DNA from: an uncultured Pelagibacteraceae bacterium | GTDB lineage: Bacteria; Pseudomonadota; Alphaproteobacteria; Pelagibacterales; Pelagibacteraceae | Direction of reading: 5' to 3' | Length of the DNA stretch: 64,000 bases | Assembly: GCA_902568235.1 (NCBI GenBank) | Contig: CACFPS010000003.1 | Location: 1-64,000 of the forward strand | Shown: positions 57,283 through 64,000 of the stretch, piece by piece | How positions within the stretch are numbered: position 1 is the first letter of the stretch | How the letters are laid out: every line of letters begins with the position of its first letter | Position numbers and translations under genes: made by a program | Notes under the pieces: model-generated | Seen by the model: the letters and a program-made list of their open reading frames with translations, nothing else | Databases searched by the model: none | Told to the model about the DNA's origin: nothing

Positions 57283-58248
57283 ATGGAAAATTTAATTCCT
57301 ACCATTAATATTACTTCAATTTTAAAAGAAGGTTTTCATTCTAAAAAATCAATTCAAACTATTAATAAAATTAAAAAAGCTTGTATGAATATAGGTTTTT
57401 TTCAAATTACAGGTCATGGAATAAGTCAAAAAAATATTAAAAATACTTGTGAAGTTGGTAACAAATTTTTTAATTCATCTGAAAAAAATAAAAAAAAGCT
57501 CTCACCTAAAAAATGGAATTCTAAAAATAAAAATATTTATAGAGGATATTTTCCTAATGATGTGAATGGAAAAGAAGGATTAGACATCGGAGATTTAAAA
57601 GTTTCTCAAAAATACGCTCAAAAAATAAGAAGCCAATATATTGAGTATTTGGATTTAAATAAATCTATAGATAAAAAATCAATTAAAATTTTGTCAGATT
57701 ATTTTGATAATATTTTTATTTTAGGAGAGTTTCTTTTTAAAAGTATAATTAAACTCTATAAAAATGATACCAGTATTTCAAAAAAAATATTTTCTAGATT
57801 AAAAACTCTTAGCACTCTAAGATTTAATTATTATCGCAATCAATCAAAGCCTGTTGAAATTTCAAAACAAGACGGGATAGCTCTAGGATGTGAAACGCAC
57901 GTTGATAGTGGAATATTTACAATTCTCTATCAGGACCAAAAAGGAGGCTTGCAAGTTCAAAATAGAAAAACAAAAAAATGGCTCAATGTTCCTTTTAATA
58001 AAAATGCATTAGTTGTTAATACAGGTAGAGCGCTTGAATTTTTAAGCAATGGTAAATTCAAAGCAACAAACCATAGAGTTCTGTGGAATAAAAAAAATAG
58101 GATGTCTATTCCATTCTTTTTTGAACCTTCTTACGATTTTAAAATGAATAAGTATTTTTTAAATAGATCCAAAATAAATAATAGTGGGTTAATTTACGAA
58201 AAATTTCTTAAACGATCTTTAAAAAAATTCGTTGAATATCAAAGATAA
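57283..58248 (+). CDS. Isopenicillin N synthase/EFE-like Fe(II)/2OG oxygenase
   Basis: 321 aa; IPTINITSI, IGFFQITGHGIS, LGCETHVDSGIFTILYQDQKGGLQVQNRKTKKWLNV, KATNHRVLWNKKNRMSIPFFFEPS (HxD...H...RxS). Confidence 0.87.
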   Translation: MENLIPTINITSILKEGFHSKKSIQTINKIKKACMNIGFFQITGHGISQKNIKNTCEVGNKFFNSSEKNKKKLSPKKWNSKNKNIYRGYFPNDVNGKEGLDIGDLKVSQKYAQKIRSQYIEYLDLNKSIDKKSIKILSDYFDNIFILGEFLFKSIIKLYKNDTSISKKIFSRLKTLSTLRFNYYRNQSKPVEISKQDGIALGCETHVDSGIFTILYQDQKGGLQVQNRKTKKWLNVPFNKNALVVNTGRALEFLSNGKFKATNHRVLWNKKNRMSIPFFFEPSYDFKMNKYFLNRSKINNSGLIYEKFLKRSLKKFVEYQR

Positions 58249-58270
58249 GAATAATAGTATTAAGCTATAA

Positions 58271-58320
58271 AGCGATACATAACTCGTCGTTATTTCTGAT
58301 ACGAAAGTGGGATAGGTCCT
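58271..58320 (+). promoter_or_regulatory. Candidate structured leader upstream of the LLM monooxygenase operon
   Basis: Locally GC-richer non-coding patch (roughly 40-45% GC by eye) with small hairpin ATAAC-TCGTC-GTTAT, in the longest non-coding gap of this part of the plus-strand run. Confidence 0.25.
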
Positions 58321-58347
58321 TTTAAATTTTGTTATTAAGGAGCGTGT

Positions 58348-59514
58348 GTGAAATTTGGATACTTTTGTAATACAACGAACTGGAATAAAAAATCTTATTC
58401 AAAAATTTTAGAAGAGGCTAGAGAAATAACAGTTTATTGTGACCATCATAATTGGAATTCTATTTGGTATACTGAACACCATTTTAACCATGAGGGAATG
58501 GAATCTTGTCCAAATCCATTATTAATGTGTACTGATGCTGCTGCAAGAACAAAACAAATAAGAATTGGTCAAGCTTGTAATGTTATAACTTTTCACAATC
58601 CAATAAAACTAGCTGAAGATGTTGCTATGTTAGATCAAATGTCCAAAGGAAGAGTTGAGTTTGGAATTGGTAGAGGTGTGTATGGTAGAGAGGCCATAAA
58701 CATGAATATAGAAGCTGACCTAAAAGACCAAGCAAAAAATTTTAGATTATTTGAAGAAACATTAACAATAATAAAAAAAGCTTGGACTAAAGATTTTTTT
58801 AATCATACTGGAGAATTCTATACTTATCCAACACCAAATTTTATTTGGCAACATGATATGAGCCCACCAAATGAAAATTTTTTGGATTTAAAAACAAATG
58901 AAATAAAAAAAATTAGCGTTATTCCAAAACCTTTTCAAAAACCTCATCCTCCAATTTGGCAAGTTGTTGATGGAGAAAGGTCTATACAGTGGGCAGCAAC
59001 AAATGGATTAAATACTATAATGTGGATTCCTACGGTTAAAGCTTTAAAAAAACGTTTTGACATTTATAAAGACGCAAAATCAAAAGCCGAAGATAGAGAT
59101 GTTCCGTTAGGTGAAGGAATTTCTCTTGTTAGAGATATGTTTGTTGCAGAAACTATGAAAGATGCTGAAAAACTTGCAGGAGATCACATTATAAATTACA
59201 TGAGATGGGTTTGTCATTGGAGAGGTTTGGGTAATCATATGGATCCAGGTGAAGATTTGCCAGAAACCAAAAGTAAATTAGATCTTTTAAATTATGATTT
59301 TTTACACAAAAGAAATTTACTTTTTGGTACTCCTGATTATGTTGTAGAAAAAATAAAAGAACTTCAGTCAGAATTAAATCTACAAAATCTTCAAGTTTGG
59401 TCAAACTTTCCGGGTATTGATCACGAAGCTTGTATGAGAAGTATTAAATTATTTAATGATGAAGTAATTCCAAAAATTAATAATAAAAAATCAAATATTC
59501 AGAAAGCAAGCTAA
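58348..59514 (+). CDS. LLM class flavin-dependent monooxygenase
   Basis: 388 aa, GTG start after AAGGAG; SIWYTEHHFNHEGMESCPNPLLMCTDAAARTKQIRIGQACNVITFHNPIKLAEDVAMLDQMSKGRVEFGIGRGVYGRE. Confidence 0.92.
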   Translation: MKFGYFCNTTNWNKKSYSKILEEAREITVYCDHHNWNSIWYTEHHFNHEGMESCPNPLLMCTDAAARTKQIRIGQACNVITFHNPIKLAEDVAMLDQMSKGRVEFGIGRGVYGREAINMNIEADLKDQAKNFRLFEETLTIIKKAWTKDFFNHTGEFYTYPTPNFIWQHDMSPPNENFLDLKTNEIKKISVIPKPFQKPHPPIWQVVDGERSIQWAATNGLNTIMWIPTVKALKKRFDIYKDAKSKAEDRDVPLGEGISLVRDMFVAETMKDAEKLAGDHIINYMRWVCHWRGLGNHMDPGEDLPETKSKLDLLNYDFLHKRNLLFGTPDYVVEKIKELQSELNLQNLQVWSNFPGIDHEACMRSIKLFNDEVIPKINNKKSNIQKAS

Positions 59515-60101
59515 TGGAATTAAAATTAAGAAAATTTGTTAAATTTGTAGATAAAACTTTTATTGAAGGAGGAAAAAAAGCAAAGGAACCTGTTTTATTA
59601 GTTTCTGTTGCCGCGGTAATTCAAAATCCTTGGACAGGAAAAGGTTTTGTTGAAGATTTAAAACCGGAAATATTAGATTTAGCTCCGAAACTTGGAGACA
59701 TTTTAGTTCCGGAACTTATAAAAGAAATTGGATCAGGTGATAAAATTTTAGCTTACGGAAAAGCTGCCATGGTAGGTCTAAATGGAGAAATAGAGCATGC
59801 GTCAGCTTTTATACACACTTTAAGATTTGGTAATAAATTTAGAGATGCAGTTGGTGGAACTGCTTATCTAAGCTTTACAAATACTAGAGGTCCAGCGGGT
59901 TCGAAGATTTCGCTACCAATGATGCATAAAACTGATGCAGGACTTAGACCTTATTATCTAACTCATGAATTTACAATTCAAGATGCGCCTAACGAAGATG
60001 AAATAGTTGTTGCTATAGGTGGTGCTCCGGCAGGAAGAGCCCATGCTAGAACGGGTGACAGATATCAAGACATGAAAGAGATGGGTATTGAGCCTAAATA
60101 A
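59514..60101 (+). CDS. AA_synth (PF06684/DUF1185) family protein
   Basis: 195 aa; RKFVKFVDKTFIEGGKKAKEPVLLVSVAAVIQNPWTGKGFVEDL, YGKAAMVGLNGEIEHASAFIHTLRFGNKFRDA, GGAPAGRAHARTGDRYQDMKEMG. Confidence 0.85.
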   Translation: MELKLRKFVKFVDKTFIEGGKKAKEPVLLVSVAAVIQNPWTGKGFVEDLKPEILDLAPKLGDILVPELIKEIGSGDKILAYGKAAMVGLNGEIEHASAFIHTLRFGNKFRDAVGGTAYLSFTNTRGPAGSKISLPMMHKTDAGLRPYYLTHEFTIQDAPNEDEIVVAIGGAPAGRAHARTGDRYQDMKEMGIEPK

Positions 60102-60864
60102 TAAAACTTACTATAATTATATTGATAAAAAAACTATACCAATAGTTTTTATTCATGGAGTTGGTTTAGATCACAAAATGTGGTCTCCGCAGATAAATTA
60201 TTTTAAAAACTTTTCTACTATAACTTATGATCTTCTTGGACACGGAAGAACTCCTTTAAAAAAAGAAGAAATTAAATTCAATGACTATGTGGAGCAATTA
60301 TTAGCTATAATTGAATTTTTAAAATTAGAAAAAATTAATTTAGTAGGTTTTTCTATTGGATCTTTAATTGCTTTAAATTTTGCATCAGATTTTCAAAACA
60401 AATTAAATTCTTTAACTTTAATAGCAACAACTTACAAAAGAACTTCTGAACAAAGGCAAGCAGTTATTGATAGAGTAAATTTAGCAAAATTAAATAAACC
60501 AATTTCTCAACTAGCTATGAAAAGATGGTTTACAGATGAATATCTAAAAAAAAATCCAATTATTTATGAAGAATTCACAAAAATTTTAACTAAGGATGGC
60601 GAGGATCAAAAAAATTTTATTAAAGCTTATGAATTATTTGCCCATTATAAAGATGATTTAGAAAAAATTAAAAAAATAAATACAAAAACTCTTGTTATGA
60701 CCGGATCTAATGATCCAGGATCTACCCCTGAAATGTCGAAAAAACTATCAAATGATTTGAATAATTCTTTATACACTGAAATAAATAATGGCAAACATCT
60801 CTGTAGTATTGAATGCGCAGATGATGTTAATATTAATATTAAAAAATTTATAGAAAATGGCTGA
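60088..60864 (+). CDS. Alpha/beta hydrolase
   Basis: 258 aa, TTG start inside the previous gene; VFIHGVGLDHKMWSPQ, YDLLGHGRTPLKK, LVGFSIGSLIALNFA, MTGSNDPGSTPEMSK. Confidence 0.88.
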   Translation: MSLNNKTYYNYIDKKTIPIVFIHGVGLDHKMWSPQINYFKNFSTITYDLLGHGRTPLKKEEIKFNDYVEQLLAIIEFLKLEKINLVGFSIGSLIALNFASDFQNKLNSLTLIATTYKRTSEQRQAVIDRVNLAKLNKPISQLAMKRWFTDEYLKKNPIIYEEFTKILTKDGEDQKNFIKAYELFAHYKDDLEKIKKINTKTLVMTGSNDPGSTPEMSKKLSNDLNNSLYTEINNGKHLCSIECADDVNINIKKFIENG

Positions 60865-62338
60865 AATAAAAAAATATAAAATGTTTATAGACGGTGAATG
60901 GGCAGACTCTGAAAGTAAAAAAACTTTTCAATCCTTAAATCCAGAAAATAATGAACCTTGGGTAGAAGTTCCTGAGGCTAGTGAAAAGGATGTGGATAGA
61001 GCCGTAAATGCTGCACAAAAAGCTTTTGAAGGAACATGGTCAAAATTATTTCCAAGAGAAAGAGCTAAATACTTAAAATTCATTGCAGAAGAACTTAGAC
61101 AAAATGCTGAACTTCTGGGAAAAATCGAAACTATTGATACTGGAAAACTATTTAAAGAAACAAAAACTCAAGCAAATTATATTGCTGAATATTATGATTA
61201 CTACGCAGGCCTTGCTGATAAAGTAGAAGGAACTGTTTTACCAATTGATAAACCTAATATGCAAGTAATAACTACTAGAGTACCAATTGGAGTTGTTGCA
61301 GCAATTATCCCTTGGAACTCTCAAATGCTACTAACAGCAGTAAAGTTAGCTCCTGCGCTTGCAATGGGAAATGCAGTAGTTATTAAATCTTCTGAGCTTG
61401 CACCTGCAACACTATTTGAATTTGCAAAATTAATTGAAAAAGTTGGAATACCAAGAGGAGTCGTAAATATAATTTCTGGTTTTGGAGAACCATGTGGAAG
61501 AGCTTTAACGTCTCACAAATTAGTAGAAAGAGTTGCTTTCACTGGAGGACCTGAAACAGCGAGACATATAATAAGAAATTCAGCTGATAATTTATCTCAA
61601 GTAAGTCTTGAGCTAGGAGGCAAGAGTCCTGTTGCTGTATTTGAAGATGCTGATCAAGAAAATGCTTTAAATGGAATTACTGCTGGTATTTTTGGTGCAA
61701 GTGGACAAAGTTGTATAGCTGGATCAAGACTTTATATACAAAATAGCATTTATGATAATTTTTTAGAAAAAATTGTAAATAAAGCAAACAAAATAAAATT
61801 GGGCTCCCCAATGGACTCTGAAACTCAAATGGGACCTTTAAGTAGCTTGAAACAATTAGAGATTATTGAAAAAAATATTAAACTTACTTTAGACCAAGGC
61901 GGAAAGCTTAGATGTGGAGGCAAAAGACATGCTATGTCAAATAAAGGATATTATTTTCCTCCTACAGTAATTGAATGTGATAATCATAATTTACCAACAG
62001 CTGAAAATGAATTATTTGGACCTGTTCTATCTGTGATGAAGTTTAATGATGAAAACGAAGTAATCAGTAAAATGAATGATAATCAGTATGGTTTATCATC
62101 TGGAATTTATACTAAAGATATAAATAGAGGGTTAAGAGTATCAAATGCAATACGTGCAGGAATTACATTTGTAAATACTTATAGATTAATTTCTCCTTCT
62201 GCTCCTTTTGGTGGAATGAAAGATAGTGGTTATGGAAAAGAAGCAGGAATTGAATCAATTAAAGACTATACAAGAATTAAAACAACTTGGTTTAATACAT
62301 CTGACAAACCTATGGATGACCCATTCACAATGGGATAA
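60857..62338 (+). CDS. Aldehyde dehydrogenase family protein
   Basis: 493 aa; IIPWNSQMLL, FTGGPETARHI, LELGGKSPVAVF, GQSCIAGSRL. Confidence 0.93.
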   Translation: MAEIKKYKMFIDGEWADSESKKTFQSLNPENNEPWVEVPEASEKDVDRAVNAAQKAFEGTWSKLFPRERAKYLKFIAEELRQNAELLGKIETIDTGKLFKETKTQANYIAEYYDYYAGLADKVEGTVLPIDKPNMQVITTRVPIGVVAAIIPWNSQMLLTAVKLAPALAMGNAVVIKSSELAPATLFEFAKLIEKVGIPRGVVNIISGFGEPCGRALTSHKLVERVAFTGGPETARHIIRNSADNLSQVSLELGGKSPVAVFEDADQENALNGITAGIFGASGQSCIAGSRLYIQNSIYDNFLEKIVNKANKIKLGSPMDSETQMGPLSSLKQLEIIEKNIKLTLDQGGKLRCGGKRHAMSNKGYYFPPTVIECDNHNLPTAENELFGPVLSVMKFNDENEVISKMNDNQYGLSSGIYTKDINRGLRVSNAIRAGITFVNTYRLISPSAPFGGMKDSGYGKEAGIESIKDYTRIKTTWFNTSDKPMDDPFTMG

Positions 62339-62346
62339 ATAAATAA

Positions 62347-63204
62347 TTGACTAAAAATCATACATTATTAATTTTATTTGTTATGTTTTTGCTTGGGAGT
62401 GCTTATCCTACAGGAAAACTTGGTGTTAATGCATCAGTACCACCAATTTTGTTTGGTGCTTTAAGAATGGGAATTGTTTTTATTTGTTTAATTCCTTTTT
62501 GCAAATTTATCATACCAAATAAAAAGTATATTTTGCCTTTAATCGCTTTTTCATTGTCGATGGGTGTAGGTGTAAACTTATTTTTATATTTAGGAATAAA
62601 TGCTTCTAGTATAATGTCGCCACTAGTTATAGCTGCCCAACTATCAATTCCTATTGCAATTATTTTAAGTTCCATATTTATTGGTGAGTCAATAAATTAC
62701 AAACAATGGATTTTAATAATTACAGCTTTTTTTGGAATTGTATTAATAGGATTTGATCCAAAAATTGCAGATGAAATAATAGGATTTCTACTGATATGTG
62801 GTATGGCTTTTTTTTATGGATCTTCACAAGTTTTTTCAAGATATCTTAAAGATTTAGACATTAAATTTACAAATGCTGCAATGGGTTTTATTGCGTTTGT
62901 TATTTTATTAATTGCTTCTATCTTTTTTGAAGGAAATACAATTTCTAATCTGAAAAATTTAAATCTTCAAGCATGGGTAATGGTATTCCATGCTGGAATT
63001 CTTTGTTCTTTATTTGGACATATGTTGATGTTTTATCTTTATAAATTTTATCCAGTAGGACAAGTTCTTCCCTTTTATGCTTTGTTTCCCGTATTTGGAA
63101 TGTCATTAAGTTTTTTCATATTTGGTGAAATTCCAACACTCATTATGGTAATTGGTGGAGTTATAGTGATAACTTCAGTCTATTTACTCCAAAAAACTAG
63201 GTAA
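62347..63204 (+). CDS. EamA/DMT family transporter
   Basis: 285 aa, TTG start; multi-TM EamA pattern. Confidence 0.87.
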   Translation: MTKNHTLLILFVMFLLGSAYPTGKLGVNASVPPILFGALRMGIVFICLIPFCKFIIPNKKYILPLIAFSLSMGVGVNLFLYLGINASSIMSPLVIAAQLSIPIAIILSSIFIGESINYKQWILIITAFFGIVLIGFDPKIADEIIGFLLICGMAFFYGSSQVFSRYLKDLDIKFTNAAMGFIAFVILLIASIFFEGNTISNLKNLNLQAWVMVFHAGILCSLFGHMLMFYLYKFYPVGQVLPFYALFPVFGMSLSFFIFGEIPTLIMVIGGVIVITSVYLLQKTR

Positions 63205-63278
63205 TTTTCTCATTGAAAAAATATTCCAATAAGATTTAATTTTGTTTTTATAAATTGTTAACAATTAAAGGGAATAAT

Positions 63279-64000
63279 ATGAAAAAATTAGTTTTAGCTG
63301 CTTTTATATTTGTATCGACAATTTCAACAAATGTATTAGCAGATATTAAAATGGGAGTCATTTTAGGATTTACAGGTCCTATTGAATCTCTAACTCCTGC
63401 AATGGCTGCATCTGCGGAACTTGCTTTTAAAGAAGCTTCAGATTCAGGTTCGTTGTTAGGAGGACAAAAAATATCAGTGGAAAGAGCTGACTCAACTTGT
63501 GTGGACTCTGCTGCTGCAACTGCAGCTGCCGAAGGTTTAGTTTCGGGCGGTGTTGTAGCAATCATGGGTGCTGACTGTTCTGGTGTTACTGGTGCGATAG
63601 CAACTAACGTTGCTGTTCCAAATGGAGTAGTAATGATATCTCCATCTGCAACTTCTCCAGGATTAACAGATTTGAATGATAATGGTTACTTCTTCAGAAC
63701 CGCTCCATCAGATGCTAGAGGTGGTCAAATTTTAGCAGATATTACAAAAGACAGAAAAGTTAAATCACTTGCTGTGACTCATACAAACAATGACTACGGA
63801 AAAGGATTGGCTGATGTTTATGTTGCCGCTGTAAAAGCTCATGGTATTAATGTAACTGTAGTAACTGCTCACGAAGAAGGTAAAGGTGATTATGGTGCTG
63901 AAGTTGCAACTTTAGCTGCTGCTGGCGGAGATGCTTTGGCAGTTTTAGGTTACTTAGACCAAGCAGGTGGAAGTATAATCCAAGGATCATTGGACTCGGG
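63279..64000 (+). CDS. Branched-chain amino acid-type (Liv) ABC transporter SBP, truncated at window edge
   Basis: ATG 63279 after AAAGGGAAT; MKKLVLAAFIFVSTISTNVLADIKMGVILGFTGPIESLTPAMAASAELAFKEAS ... VVAIMGADCSGVTGAIATNVAVPNGVVMISPSATSPGLTD. Missing from the ORF track because it runs off the end. Confidence 0.9.
   Translation, partial: MKKLVLAAFIFVSTISTNVLADIKMGVILGFTGPIESLTPAMAASAELAFKEASDSGSLLGGQKISVERADSTCVDSAAATAAAEGLVSGGVVAIMGADCSGVTGAIATNVAVPNGVVMISPSATSPGLTDLNDNGYFFRTAPSDARGGQILADITKDRKVKSLAVTHTNNDYGKGLADVYVAAVKAHGINVTVVTAHEEGKGDYGAEVATLAAAGGDALAVLGYLDQAGGSIIQGSLDS

Noticed and set aside
58249-58347. Possible tRNA in the intergenic gap
   Set aside because: No acceptor/T-arm (GGTTCGAATCC-like) pattern or cloverleaf could be drawn.
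63253-63266. AATTGTTAACAATT palindrome upstream of the Liv SBP
   Set aside because: Short AT-rich palindrome, compatible with chance; too close to the start to rank without conservation data.
63248-63565. 105-aa minus-strand ORF in the track
   Set aside because: Antisense to the truncated Liv-type SBP (63279-64000 plus), which has a signal peptide and clear family motifs; the real gene is missing from the track because it runs off the window.
1-64000. CRISPR arrays, prophage, transposases, toxin-antitoxin or known defense systems
   Set aside because: None recognised among the ORFs or by eye in the spacers.

Overview
This 64 kb window is AT-rich and gene-dense, with short spacers and many overlapping start/stop codons. 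The gene content and protein sequences look like a SAR11/Pelagibacterales-type marine alphaproteobacterium (inference, no search run). I saw no rRNA, tRNA, CRISPR array, phage or IS element. Most of the window is a run of uptake-plus-catabolism clusters for small organic solutes: (1) acnA and housekeeping genes; (2) argE, ALDH, agmatinase-type ureohydrolase; (3) a peptide-type ABC transporter whose solute-binding protein (SBP) gene is split by a frameshift at an A9 tract; (4) a one-carbon/hydroxyacid cluster with two GcvT-fold proteins, one DmdA-like, and a transthyretin/HIUase-like protein with a non-canonical C-terminus; (5) a Pot-type ABC transporter with EutD/DoeA-like and EutA-like genes; (6) a Ugp-type transporter with tandemly duplicated ugpE-like permeases; (7) a gamma-butyrobetaine/carnitine-to-glycine betaine pathway around a ProXWV-type transporter; (8) a TauD-type dioxygenase next to a PhnZ/TmpB-like HD protein carrying the YxxE motif; (9) an AGAT-like amidinotransferase, DMT transporter and IPNS/EFE-type 2OG oxygenase; (10) an LLM monooxygenase, AA_synth (DUF1185), alpha/beta hydrolase, ALDH, DMT and Liv-type SBP cluster. 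Clusters 8, 9 and 10 are the best candidates for undescribed pathways. Four ABC operons share a GC-rich hairpin immediately after the SBP gene, and a perfect FNR/FixK-type palindrome lies upstream of the betaine/carnitine transporter.
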